The position numbers and the translations under genes are program-made. A stretch of 64,000 bases of DNA. Source: Prauserella isguenensis. Its GTDB lineage: Bacteria > Actinomycetota > Actinomycetes > Mycobacteriales > Pseudonocardiaceae. The notes beneath the pieces are model-generated. The model was not told the origin of the DNA, did not search any database, and was given only the letters and a program-made list of their open reading frames with translations. Positions within the stretch are counted from its first letter, which is position 1; every line of letters begins with the position of its first letter. The DNA lies in contig NZ_JACHWU010000001.1 in NCBI RefSeq assembly GCF_014191605.1, positions 558,001-622,000 of the forward strand. The letters run 5' to 3'. Shown piece by piece: positions 52,890-61,817 of the stretch.

Positions 52890-53662
52890 CGCAGCCCCTT
52901 CGGTCCGAGCAGCTGTTCGGCCAACGCACCGAGCCAGTCGACGAGCAGCGCCAACCCGACGGCCAGCACCGCCCCGACGACAAGCACCTCGGGCCGGTTC
53001 AGCTTGTATCCGGTGTCCACCAGCTCGCCGAGCCCACCGCCGTTGACGAAGAACGCCAGCGTCGCCGTGCCGACCGCCAGCACCAGCGACGTCCGTATGC
53101 CCGCCAGCACCATCGGCAGCGCGAGCGGCATCTCCACCCGCAGCAGCACCGACCGCGGCGACATGCCGATCCCCCGCGCGGCGTCCACCAGCGCCGGGTC
53201 GACGGACTGGATGCCGACGATCGTGTTCCGCAGCACAGGCAGCAGCGAGTAGAACGCGATCGGCAACGCCGCCGCCCACAGGCCCTCCCAGCCCGTCCAC
53301 AGGAAGAACAGCACCAGCACACCCAGGGCGGGCGCCGCCTGCCCGATGTTCGCGATGCCGAGGAACAGCGGCGCCACGGGCTTCGCCCACCGCCTCGTCA
53401 GCATCGCCCCCAGCGGCACCGCCAGCCCGACCACGATCGCCGTCACGACGGCCGTGATCAGCAGGTGCTCCCACGTCTTCGTCAGCAGCACGCCCGCCTG
53501 GATCGATTGGGCCTCGATCTCGTCGTTGTTCCTGGTGAACGCCCACACCAGCACCGCGCCCACGACCACGAGCACCACCAACGGCTGCGCCAGCAGCCGC
53601 GCCCGGTCGGCCTTCTTCGCCCGCGACTCGGCGGCACTCCCGGCCACGTCGACGTCGCTCAT
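52886..53662 (-). CDS. Osmoprotectant ABC permease (OpuCD-like)
   Basis: 258 residues, about six helices. The binding-protein-dependent permease motif is V-D-P-A-L-V-D-A-A-R-G-I-G-M-S near 156-170. The start overlaps the ATPase stop. A leading cytoplasmic part of about 25 residues precedes the first helix. It partners with the second permease at 54926-55573. Confidence 0.93.
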   Translation of the reverse strand: MSDVDVAGSAAESRAKKADRARLLAQPLVVLVVVGAVLVWAFTRNNDEIEAQSIQAGVLLTKTWEHLLITAVVTAIVVGLAVPLGAMLTRRWAKPVAPLFLGIANIGQAAPALGVLVLFFLWTGWEGLWAAALPIAFYSLLPVLRNTIVGIQSVDPALVDAARGIGMSPRSVLLRVEMPLALPMVLAGIRTSLVLAVGTATLAFFVNGGGLGELVDTGYKLNRPEVLVVGAVLAVGLALLVDWLGALAEQLLGPKGLR

Positions 53663-54933
53663 GACGCACTCGCTCCGGGTTCGGCCGCCGCCCCGGCGCC
53701 GCCGGCCGAGTCACCACCGTCGCCGGCGTCGTCGGCCGAATCGCCACCGTCGGTGTTCTCGTGTTCCTCCCGCAGCTGTGCCAGCACGCCGGTCACCGTC
53801 TCGATGTCGATCATCCCGACGTACTCGCCGCGGGTGCCGGTCACGACGGCGTGGCCACCCTCGGCGAGGATCGCCTCGAGCGCGTCCTGCAACGTCGACC
53901 GGGTGCTCACCGTGTCGCCCACCGGCCTGCCGACGCCGGCCAGGGACCTCACCGACGACAGGTTGCGCACGTGCACCCACCGCTGCGGCCTGCGCCTCCG
54001 GTCGACGAGCAGCGCGTACGTCTTACCCGCCTTCGCCATCCTCGCCCGCAGGTCGGACGGCGATTCGCTCTCGTCGGCGGTCATCGCGATGTCGGGATAG
54101 TCGACGTCGCGCACACGCAGCAGGGTCAGCTGCTTGAGCGACGCGCCCGCGCCCACGAATCCCGCGACCATGTCGTTCGCCGGGTTGGCGAGAATCGCCT
54201 CCGGGGTGTCGTACTGCTGGATGCTCGACGCCTCGCCCAGCACGGCGATCCGGTCGCCGAGCTTGACGGCCTCGTCGAAGTCGTGCGTGACGAACACGAT
54301 CGTCTTGCCGAGGTCGGCCTGCAGGCGCAGCAGTTCGTCCTGCAGGATCCCGCGCGTGATCGGGTCGACCGCGCCGAACGGCTCGTCCATCAGCAGCACG
54401 GGCGGATCCGCGGCCAGCGCCCGTGCCACACCGACGCGCTGCTGCTGCCCGCCGGACAACTGCCGCGGGTAGCGATCGCGGAACTGGGCGACGTCGAGGC
54501 CGACGAGGTCCATCAACTCGTCGACCCGTTCGGCGATGCGCTTTTTGTCCCAGCCGAGCAACCCGGGCACGACGGCGATGTTCTGCGCCACCGTGAAGTG
54601 CGGGAACAGGCCGGCCTGTTGGATCGCGTAGCCGATCTTGCGGCGCAGCTTCACGTCGTCGAGCTTCAGCGCGTCCTCGCCGCCGATGGTGATGCGGCCG
54701 GACGTCGGCTCGATCAGCCGGTTGATCATCCGCATCGTGGTGGTCTTGCCGCAGCCGGACGGGCCCACGAGCACGACGATCTTGCCCGCGGGGATCGTCA
54801 TCGTCACGTCCTTCACCGCGGGCTCCGCCGACCCGGGGTAGCGCTTCGTGACCCCCTCGAGCTGGATCTCGGCGCCGGACACGGCGCCGGCGGTCGAATC
54901 GGGAGTCACGGCGGTCTCGCCTTTGTCAGCCAC
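53659..54933 (-). CDS. Osmoprotectant ABC ATPase with CBS domains (OpuCA-like)
   Basis: 424 residues. Walker A G-P-S-G-C-G-K-T-T near 58-66, the signature L-S-G-G-Q-Q-Q-R-V near 159-167 and Walker B V-L-L-M-D-E-P are present. Two C-terminal CBS-like repeats (about 265-395), as in OpuCA/OpuAA, could sense ionic strength or adenylate. The last 35 residues are Gly/Asp/Ala-rich and disordered. Confidence 0.94.
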   Translation of the reverse strand: MADKGETAVTPDSTAGAVSGAEIQLEGVTKRYPGSAEPAVKDVTMTIPAGKIVVLVGPSGCGKTTTMRMINRLIEPTSGRITIGGEDALKLDDVKLRRKIGYAIQQAGLFPHFTVAQNIAVVPGLLGWDKKRIAERVDELMDLVGLDVAQFRDRYPRQLSGGQQQRVGVARALAADPPVLLMDEPFGAVDPITRGILQDELLRLQADLGKTIVFVTHDFDEAVKLGDRIAVLGEASSIQQYDTPEAILANPANDMVAGFVGAGASLKQLTLLRVRDVDYPDIAMTADESESPSDLRARMAKAGKTYALLVDRRRRPQRWVHVRNLSSVRSLAGVGRPVGDTVSTRSTLQDALEAILAEGGHAVVTGTRGEYVGMIDIETVTGVLAQLREEHENTDGGDSADDAGDGGDSAGGAGAAAEPGASAS

Positions 54934-55573
54934 GGATACCTCTCGAAACGGTGAAGCGGGCGATGAGGAAGTAGACGCCCTCGAGCAGCAGCGCGAGGAC
55001 CACGACGCCGAGCGTGCCCGCGAGTGCCTGGTTCGTCGCGTTGGCGCTGCCCGCTCTGGTCAGTCCAGAGAACACCTCGCCGCCGAGACCTGGTCCCTTG
55101 GCGTACGCGGCGATGACGGCGATGCCCATCAGCATCTGCGTGGCCACGCGCATACCTGCGAGGATCGCGGGCCACGCGAGGCGCAGCTCGACCCGCGTGA
55201 GCACGGCGGTCCTGCCCATGCCGATGCCCTTGGCGGCGTCGGTCACGGCGGGGTCGACGCCGGCCAGGCCGACGATCGTGTTGCGCGTGATCGGCAACAG
55301 CGCGTACAACACCAGCGCCACGACGGCGGGCGTCGGCCCGAGGCCGAACACCGGGATCAACAGCCCGAGCAGGGCGAACGACGGGATCGTGAGGATCGTG
55401 CTGGCCAGCGCGGTGGCCACGGCGGAGCCGACCGGGCTGCGGTACACCGCAACGCCGATCAGCACGCCCAGCACCGCAGCCAGCAGCGTGGACTGCACGA
55501 CCTCACTGACGTGCAGCCACGACTGCAGGGCCAGCCGATCCCACCGATCGGCGATGTAGTCGAACAGGCTCAC
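54926..55573 (-). CDS. Osmoprotectant ABC permease (OpuCB-like)
   Basis: 215 residues, about six helices. V-D-P-A-V-T-D-A-A-K-G-I-G-M-G near 118-132 is the permease loop that docks to the ATPase. It overlaps both neighbours by a few bases, so the operon is tightly coupled. Confidence 0.93.
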   Translation of the reverse strand: MSLFDYIADRWDRLALQSWLHVSEVVQSTLLAAVLGVLIGVAVYRSPVGSAVATALASTILTIPSFALLGLLIPVFGLGPTPAVVALVLYALLPITRNTIVGLAGVDPAVTDAAKGIGMGRTAVLTRVELRLAWPAILAGMRVATQMLMGIAVIAAYAKGPGLGGEVFSGLTRAGSANATNQALAGTLGVVVLALLLEGVYFLIARFTVSRGIRG

Positions 55574-57480
55574 CGGCGCCGCGCTCTCAATCCACGGCGC
55601 CGCGCCCGGCGCTCTTCGATGCGTTCGTCATGAATCTCCTCCAGCGACCTGCGCATCTCGTCCTCCTTGAGGATCAGCGGGTCGCTACGCAAGTCCTTCC
55701 ACAGCGACACGCACAGCCCGACCATGACGAACACGAACGGCACGGCGATCAGGATCGTCAGGTATTGCAGCCCGTCGAGTCCGGTCTCGCCACCGGCGAT
55801 GAGCATCACCGCGGCGACCGCACCCATGATCACGCCCCAGAAGATGACGACGTTGCGCTTGGGCTCGACCGACCCCTTCTGCGACAGCGTGCCCATCACG
55901 ACCGACGCGGCGTCGGCGCCCGAGACGAAGAAGATCGACACGAGGATCATCACGATGATCGCGGCGGGCAGGAACCACGGCAGGTTCTCGAGCATCGTGA
56001 ACGTGATGACCTCGGACGAGACGTCCCCGCCCTGGTACAGGTCGGCGCCGCCGTTGCCGGGGATGCCGTCCGTGCCGCGCTGCTGGATGTCCATCGCGGC
56101 GCCGCCAAAGATCGCGAACCAGACGAGGCTCACGGCGCTGGGCACGGCGATCACGCCGACGATGAACTGGCGGATCGTCCGGCCACGCGAGATGCGCGCG
56201 ATGAACATGCCCACGAAGGGCGTCCACGAGATCCACCAGGCCCAGTAGAAGATCGTCCAGGTGGACAGCCAGTCCTGCATGGCCTGACCACCGGTGGCGC
56301 CGGTGCGGCCCGCCATCTCCGGCAGCTCGCGCACGAAGTTACCGATGGCGTTCGGGACCAGGTTCAGGATCATCACCGTCGGCCCGACCACCAGGATGAA
56401 CACGGCCAGCACGGCGGCCAGCACCATGTTGATGTTCGACAGCCACTGGATGCCCTTGGCCACGCCGGACACGGCCGAGGCGATGAAGCACACCGTCAGC
56501 ACGGCGATGATCCCGACCAGCAGCCCGCTACCGGGGCTGTCGATCCAGCCGACCGCACCGAGACCACCGCCGACCTGCAACGCACCCAGGCCGAGCGAAG
56601 CGGCCGAACCGAACAGCGTCGCGAAGATCGCCATCACGTCGATGGCCTTGCCCAGCGGACCGCCGGTGTGCCGCCCGCCGAGCAGGGGCCAGAACACCGA
56701 ACTGAGCAGCTGGCTACGGCCGCGGCGGAACGCGCTGTAGGCGATCGCGAGGCCGACGACGGCGTAGATCGCCCACGGGTGCACCGTCCAGTGGAACAGG
56801 GTCGTCGCCATCGCGGTGTGCAGTGCCTCGTCCGAGTTCGGCGCGAGGCCGGTGCCGGGTGGCGGCGAGGCGAGGAACGTCACCGGTTCGGTGGCGCCGA
56901 AGAACATCAGTCCGATGCCCATGCCGGCGCTGAACATCATCGCCACCCACGACGAGGTGCGGAACTCGGGCCGCTCCTTGTCCCGGCCGAGTTTGATCCG
57001 CCCGTAGCGGCTGATCGCGAGGGCGAGCGCGAACACCACGAAACCGCTGGCCGTGAGCACGAACACCCACCCGCCGAACGGGATCACGGCGTCGAACAGC
57101 AGCGCTTCGGACACCGACAGCAGACTGTCGGGCTTCAGCACACCCCAGGCGATGATCGCGAGGGCCAGGATCGCCGCGATGACGAACACCGGCCGGTCGG
57201 TGACGGCCTCCCGGTCGGCGGCGGACAGGACCGGTTCGCCGGCACCGTCGACAGGGACAGCGCCGTCAACAGGGACGGCACCATCGGCGGGGTCGACACC
57301 ACCCGGACCCGCCGCTTCGGGCGGATTCGCGTGCGCGGCCACCGTCGCACGGCCGCCGGACGTCGCCGAGCCCTCGGGACCGCTCCCCTTGCCGTTGCCC
57401 GCTACCGGCTCTGCGGTCGGGTCGCCGGGCACGTCCGGGTCTCCACCCGTCGCGCCGTCCTTACCGGATTGTGTGGACAT
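55570..57480 (-). CDS. BCCT-family betaine/choline/carnitine transporter
   Basis: 636 residues from ATG 57480 (GTG 57486 two codons earlier). About 90 disordered N-terminal residues, then 12 helices. The family signature is W-T-I-F-Y-W-A-W-W-I-S-W-T-P-F-V-G-M-F, and F-F-G-A-T-E-P-V-T-F is a second family motif. The cytoplasmic C-terminal helix rich in Arg/Glu resembles the osmosensing tails of BetP. It heads the operon with the OpuC ABC transporter, which adds a second route for the same solutes. Confidence 0.95.
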   Translation of the reverse strand: MSTQSGKDGATGGDPDVPGDPTAEPVAGNGKGSGPEGSATSGGRATVAAHANPPEAAGPGGVDPADGAVPVDGAVPVDGAGEPVLSAADREAVTDRPVFVIAAILALAIIAWGVLKPDSLLSVSEALLFDAVIPFGGWVFVLTASGFVVFALALAISRYGRIKLGRDKERPEFRTSSWVAMMFSAGMGIGLMFFGATEPVTFLASPPPGTGLAPNSDEALHTAMATTLFHWTVHPWAIYAVVGLAIAYSAFRRGRSQLLSSVFWPLLGGRHTGGPLGKAIDVMAIFATLFGSAASLGLGALQVGGGLGAVGWIDSPGSGLLVGIIAVLTVCFIASAVSGVAKGIQWLSNINMVLAAVLAVFILVVGPTVMILNLVPNAIGNFVRELPEMAGRTGATGGQAMQDWLSTWTIFYWAWWISWTPFVGMFIARISRGRTIRQFIVGVIAVPSAVSLVWFAIFGGAAMDIQQRGTDGIPGNGGADLYQGGDVSSEVITFTMLENLPWFLPAAIIVMILVSIFFVSGADAASVVMGTLSQKGSVEPKRNVVIFWGVIMGAVAAVMLIAGGETGLDGLQYLTILIAVPFVFVMVGLCVSLWKDLRSDPLILKEDEMRRSLEEIHDERIEERRARRRGLRARRR

Positions 57481-57627
57481 AGGCACACGCCCGTCCGATC
57501 ACGACGGACGCGTTCTCCTTCCTGGTCGCGAGCCAACCTTCCCTGCGCACGAGGTGGTGTTCGCTCGTTCGGAGCAGCATCTTAAGCACATCGCATGACG
57601 TGACGGGCCGCGCCCGCACGGTGCACT

Positions 57628-57654
57628 GTTGCCGATCGGGCACCGATGGGCAAC
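57628..57654. promoter_or_regulatory. Palindrome in the divergent BCCT/copper spacer
   Basis: GTTGCC-G-ATCGG-GCA-CCGAT-G-GGCAAC is an almost perfect inverted repeat of 27 bp, centred between the osmoprotectant operon and the membrane-protein gene. It is a candidate operator for either operon. Confidence 0.6.
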
Positions 57655-57745
57655 GGTTTCCGCCGTTCTCGCGGACTGTTTCACCTGCGCTTCCGGCATC
57701 TACGACCAAACGGGACGCGATCAACGCGGCCGATAGGCTGACGGC

Positions 57746-58282
57746 GTGCGCACACGAACGCCGTCCGAACGCCTCATGCCGGCCGTTCGTGGTGTTCTAC
57801 TCGCGGCGACGTCGGCGGCACTGTCGGTAACCGCGCACGGCGCCGCAGGCGGTGGACTCCCCCATCCGGCGACAACGGTCGTCGTGTCGTCACTCATCGG
57901 ATGGGTCGCCACGGCCACCGCGCACCGTGCGCGCGGCATCCGCGGCATCCTGCTGTTCCTCGGATCGGGTCAGCTCGCCGCGCACATCCTGCTCACTACG
58001 CTGTCCGGCCACGGCGGCGAAGGGCCCGCCATGCTCGCCGGTCACGCGCTGGCCACCGTCGCCACCGCGTGCGTCCTCGCCCACGCCGAGGCCGTGCTCG
58101 CACGCGCGAGCACGGCCGTCCGCGCGATCCTGCCGGTGGTCACGTGGCGATGGCGGCCGTACCGGCGGCCGCAGCACGTCGCCGCCCACCCGCCGCTCGC
58201 GCTCCCCGACGCCGCAACCACCGTCGTCGACGTCCTGCTCCGCCGCGTACACGGCCGCCGCGGTCCGCCCGCCGTCTCCTGA
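57746..58282 (+). CDS. Membrane protein of the copper locus, function unknown
   Basis: 178 residues from GTG 57746 with several hydrophobic stretches (about 13-32, 42-60, 70-84, 95-120) and a basic, Pro/Arg-rich C-terminus. Histidines in the outside loops and its place before YcnI-CopC-CopD suggest a part in copper handling. This is inference from the neighbourhood. Confidence 0.75.
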   Translation: MRTRTPSERLMPAVRGVLLAATSAALSVTAHGAAGGGLPHPATTVVVSSLIGWVATATAHRARGIRGILLFLGSGQLAAHILLTTLSGHGGEGPAMLAGHALATVATACVLAHAEAVLARASTAVRAILPVVTWRWRPYRRPQHVAAHPPLALPDAATTVVDVLLRRVHGRRGPPAVS

Positions 58283-58418
58283 TCGAGAAGTTCGTCCACC
58301 CCGCGCGCAGGTCCGCGCGGGCCCTCGCCGCGTCGACCCGCGGGCAGCCGCGCCATCGCGCTCGTCCACGTCGTCGCCGCGGCCACGCCATCGTCAGAAA
58401 TCATCAGGAGAAACCACC

Positions 58419-59192
58419 ATGTCGACATCCCTCCCCGCCCGACGTGTCCCGCGTTCCCGGGCCCGGCGTCACGCTCGCGGCGCCGCGCTGACCACGACGC
58501 TCGGCATCGCCCTCACCGCCGGTGCTGTGCTCGGGGCTCCGGCCGCGTCCGCGCACGTCACGGCCAACATCTACGGCGACGCCCCCGAGAAGGGCGGCTA
58601 CGGCGCGATCACTCTCCGCGTGCCGAACGAGGAGGAGAAGGCGGGCACCACGAAGCTCGAGATGACCGTCCCCGAGAAGTACGAGATCTCCAGCGCGCGC
58701 ACCCAGCCGGTGCCCGGCTGGACCTCCGAGGTCACCACGAACGGCTCCGACGTCGTCACCAAGGTCACGTGGACGGCGGACGGCGAAGGGATCCCGGCGG
58801 GACTGGACTCGTACCAGGAGTTCGGCGTGCAGCTGGGCGCGTTGCCCGACAACACCGACGAGCTGATGCTGCCGACGAAGCAGACCTACTCGGACGGCAC
58901 CGTGTCGAACTGGAACCAGCCGCAGGAAGGTGACGCCGAGCCGGAGAGTCCGGCACCGGTGGTCCCGCTCGCCGAGTCGTCGGGCGGGCACGGCGCGCAC
59001 TCGTCGCACCGCGACGGCGAGAATGCTTCGGGTGATGCCGGGTCCGGCGACCGACAGCACGCATCCGAGGGCGGTACCGACGACACGGCACGCTGGCTCG
59101 GCGGCGCGGGCCTGCTGGTCGGCGCACTCGGCGTCGGTGTCGGCACGGGCGCCACGCTGCGTGCACGCAAGAACGGGAAGGTGGACTCGTGA
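58419..59192 (+). CDS. YcnI-like copper-binding protein (DUF1775)
   Basis: 257 residues from ATG 58419 with AGGAG upstream. A Sec signal peptide ends A-S-A-H-V-T, so the mature protein would begin with the His that coordinates copper in YcnI. The DUF1775 domain spans about 45-165, including Y-G-A-I-T-L-R-V-P-N-E and S-N-W-N-Q-P. A His/Ser/Glu-rich linker and a C-terminal membrane helix (about 230-248) follow. Confidence 0.93.
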   Translation: MSTSLPARRVPRSRARRHARGAALTTTLGIALTAGAVLGAPAASAHVTANIYGDAPEKGGYGAITLRVPNEEEKAGTTKLEMTVPEKYEISSARTQPVPGWTSEVTTNGSDVVTKVTWTADGEGIPAGLDSYQEFGVQLGALPDNTDELMLPTKQTYSDGTVSNWNQPQEGDAEPESPAPVVPLAESSGGHGAHSSHRDGENASGDAGSGDRQHASEGGTDDTARWLGGAGLLVGALGVGVGTGATLRARKNGKVDS

Positions 59193-59794
59193 CCGCGCAC
59201 ATCACCCCTGACAGGCGCCCGTCCCGGCGTCTCCGCGCAGCCGCACTGTCGCTCGCGACGCTCGTCGCACTGCTGGTCACGGCGACACCGGCGGCCGCGC
59301 ACAACCAGCTGATCGAATCGGACCCCGCCGAGGGCGCATCGCTCGACAAGGCGCCGGAGCGGGTCACGCTGACGTTCGACCAGCCGGTGCAGCGCGGCGC
59401 GGGCGAGGGCGTCAACCAGATCGCCGTCACCGGCCCCGACGGCGGCCAGTGGACGAAGGGCGATGTGCAGGTCGACGGAGCGAGCGTCACCGCTCCGCTG
59501 CACCCACTCGGACCCGCCGGCGAGTACGTCATCGGATTCCGGATCCTCTCGGCCGACGGTCACCCCGTCAGCCAGGAGCTCCGTTTCACGCTGACCTCCC
59601 ACGGGCCCGGCGCCGACACCCCGCCGGGCGGGCAGAACGCCGCACCGTCCGCGGCGAACGCCGACGACGCGCCCTCCGCCGATGGCGGTGATTCCGGCGG
59701 CGGCATCCCCGTGTGGGTGTGGATCGCCGCCGCGGTCGTGCTGCTCGGCGCGGGCGTGACGGTGGCGCTGCGCACCGGGTCAGGCCGGTCGTGA
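59189..59794 (+). CDS. CopC-domain copper-resistance protein
   Basis: 201 residues, GTG 59189 overlapping the YcnI stop by GTGA. The signal peptide ends A-A-A-H-N-Q-L-I-E-S-D-P-A, leaving an N-terminal His as the copper ligand. L-S-A-D-G-H-P-V-S supplies the second His. A C-terminal membrane anchor (about 175-195) follows a Pro/Gly/Asp linker. It chaperones copper outside the membrane for CopD. Confidence 0.94.
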   Translation: MTAHITPDRRPSRRLRAAALSLATLVALLVTATPAAAHNQLIESDPAEGASLDKAPERVTLTFDQPVQRGAGEGVNQIAVTGPDGGQWTKGDVQVDGASVTAPLHPLGPAGEYVIGFRILSADGHPVSQELRFTLTSHGPGADTPPGGQNAAPSAANADDAPSADGGDSGGGIPVWVWIAAAVVLLGAGVTVALRTGSGRS

Positions 59795-60798
59795 GCCGCG
59801 CCGAGACCACCTCGCGTCCCCGCGTCGACACGCTGACCAGTCTGCTCACCGCCGCCGTGGCGGGCGCGCTGATCGGCTTCGCGGGCGCCGCCTCCGGCCC
59901 CGTCCGGGGCATCACGGCGGCCAACGAGGTGGTCTCGGCGGGCATCCCGGTGGCGAGGGCGGTGATGAACGTCGCCGCGGTCGTCACCGTGGGGCTGGCC
60001 CTGCTGCCGGTGTTGCTCGGCGGTTCACGGCAGAAGCTGACACGTCCCGTGCTGGCGTCCGCCCAGCCCGTCGCGGTGGCGGCGTCGCTGTTGTGGACGG
60101 TGGCGGCGGGCGCAGCGCTCATGCTGCAGGCGGCCGAGTACCGGCCCGCAGCCCTCGACGTGACCGGGTACGTCGCCGACATCGCGGCGGGCAAAGCGCT
60201 GGTGCTGGTCGTGGTGCTGGCGCTCGGCCTGGTCGCGCTGAACGTCGTGGCGCTGCGCCGGCCGGACACCGTGCCCGCCGAGGTGCGCGTCGGCCTCGGA
60301 CTGTTCGCGTTGCTTCCGCTGCCGGTCACCGGGCATGCGACGGGATGGTCGCTGCACGACTACGCGTCGATCTCCGTCGAACTGCACGTCCTGGCCGCCG
60401 TGACCTGGACGGGAGGGCTCGCCGCGATCGCCGCCGTCCTGGGCACCAACCGCACGTTGCTGGCCACGGCGCTACCCCGGTTCTCGACGCTCGCCACCGT
60501 CTGCCTGGCCTGCGTCGCCGTGACCGGGGTGTTCAACGCGATCGTCGAGCTCGGCGGCGACCCGGAGCTGTCGTTGCCCGCCGCGGTGTTCGGCACTGCG
60601 TACGGCGTGCTCGTGCTGGTCAAGGTCGTGTGCCTGGCGGGCGCCGCCGCGCTCGGTGCGCACCTGCGGAGAAGGCTGTTGCCGCAGGTGTTGCGTCACC
60701 GCCGGACGGCTCTCGCCACGTGGGCGGCCGTCGAACTGACGATCCTCGGCCTGGCGTTCGGGTTCGCCGTCGCACTCAGCCGCACTCCGCTCGGCTGA
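59791..60798 (+). CDS. CopD-domain copper import membrane protein
   Basis: 335 residues from GTG 59791 (overlap GTGA with copC). About eight membrane helices. G-Y-V-A-D-I-A-A-G-K-A-L-V and V-E-L-H-V-L-A-A-V-T-W-T-G-G-L are CopD-like, the latter with the conserved His. It is the membrane partner of CopC, and together with YcnI it forms the typical actinobacterial copper set. Confidence 0.93.
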   Translation: MSRAETTSRPRVDTLTSLLTAAVAGALIGFAGAASGPVRGITAANEVVSAGIPVARAVMNVAAVVTVGLALLPVLLGGSRQKLTRPVLASAQPVAVAASLLWTVAAGAALMLQAAEYRPAALDVTGYVADIAAGKALVLVVVLALGLVALNVVALRRPDTVPAEVRVGLGLFALLPLPVTGHATGWSLHDYASISVELHVLAAVTWTGGLAAIAAVLGTNRTLLATALPRFSTLATVCLACVAVTGVFNAIVELGGDPELSLPAAVFGTAYGVLVLVKVVCLAGAAALGAHLRRRLLPQVLRHRRTALATWAAVELTILGLAFGFAVALSRTPLG

Positions 60799-60918
60799 GC
60801 GGCATCCCGCATCGCAGGCCCCGGTGCGCGATCGGTCCCACCGAATGTCGACGAGAAACACCGCCATCCGGACCAAACGCCGAACGGTTGGTTTCTGTCG
60901 TTGAACGACGAGCGGTTG

Positions 60919-61785
60919 TCACCCTGCGCGGTAACGCGTCCACCGATGGTGGAGGTTCCCCGCCTTCAGATCCGCGATCCGGCGGTGCGCCTCCCGGCGT
61001 ACTCCGGGGGCACGGTCGGCCGTGGGCAGCACGCTCGTCGCCAGCTTGAGTTCCCGCATATCGCGCAGCACCTCGAACCCGTCCCAAGCGGTGACGTCGA
61101 AGCCGTAACGGTCCGCGAGCTCGGCGTATCGCGAGGGCGGGTCGCCGAACCGTTCACGTCCCACGGCCGCCGGGACGAGATCCCATTCCGGCGGGCCGTG
61201 GCAGGCCGAGTCGAAGTCGCACAACACCGGCCTCTCGGGCCCGACGATCACATTGCCGACGTGCGCGTCGCCGTGAATCAACGTCCTGGCCAGGGGAAAC
61301 TCCAGGTCGTCTGCCTTCGCTTCGAGTTCGTCGCACCGGTCGAGAAGGAACCCGCGATCGGCGGCGGTCAACTCGTCGGACCCCGCCGCCACCCGCGCCC
61401 GCACGTCGTCCAGCGGCGCCCACGCACCCGCACCGTCGTCCGGAAACCCGTCGTCCGGAATCCCCGCGGCGTGCAGCTCGCGTAGCAGCTCCGCCAGCTC
61501 GCCGGGGGTTGCGTGGCCACCCGCGTCGGGGACCCGATCCCACACCGTCGCCAGGTGTTCGCCCACCCGCACCGGCTGGTCGACACCGGCCGCGAGCCGC
61601 ACCGCCGGTACGCCGAGTCGCTGCAGGTGACGCGCGAGCCGCACGACCTTCGGCGCACGGTGGCGCAGCGCAGGCGTACCGACGATGCGCACGACGAGCG
61701 GCCGATCGGCGAGCGCATAGACCGCGTTGTTCGTGAACCGCAGCAACGTGGCGCCGCGGGGATCGGCCCCCAGCCGTGCGCACAC
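60919..61785 (-). CDS. Aminoglycoside-phosphotransferase-fold kinase
   Basis: 288 residues if GTG 61785 is used. Codons upstream (A-L-D-N-V-L-A-A) look genuine but lack a normal start, so the true start may be non-canonical or coupled to the XRE gene, whose stop is 32 bp upstream. The Brenner motif H-G-D-A-H-V-G-N-V and the D-F-D-S-A magnesium site identify the APH/CHK fold. The small-molecule substrate is unknown, and antibiotic resistance should not be assumed. Confidence 0.85.
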   Translation of the reverse strand: MCARLGADPRGATLLRFTNNAVYALADRPLVVRIVGTPALRHRAPKVVRLARHLQRLGVPAVRLAAGVDQPVRVGEHLATVWDRVPDAGGHATPGELAELLRELHAAGIPDDGFPDDGAGAWAPLDDVRARVAAGSDELTAADRGFLLDRCDELEAKADDLEFPLARTLIHGDAHVGNVIVGPERPVLCDFDSACHGPPEWDLVPAAVGRERFGDPPSRYAELADRYGFDVTAWDGFEVLRDMRELKLATSVLPTADRAPGVRREAHRRIADLKAGNLHHRWTRYRAG

Positions 61786-61817
61786 GGCCGCCAGGACGTT
61801 GTCGAGCGCGCCGCCGA

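Noticed and set aside
60919-61785. Antibiotic-resistance gene
   Set aside because: The APH fold is shared by many metabolic kinases, and neither context nor sequence points to an aminoglycoside.
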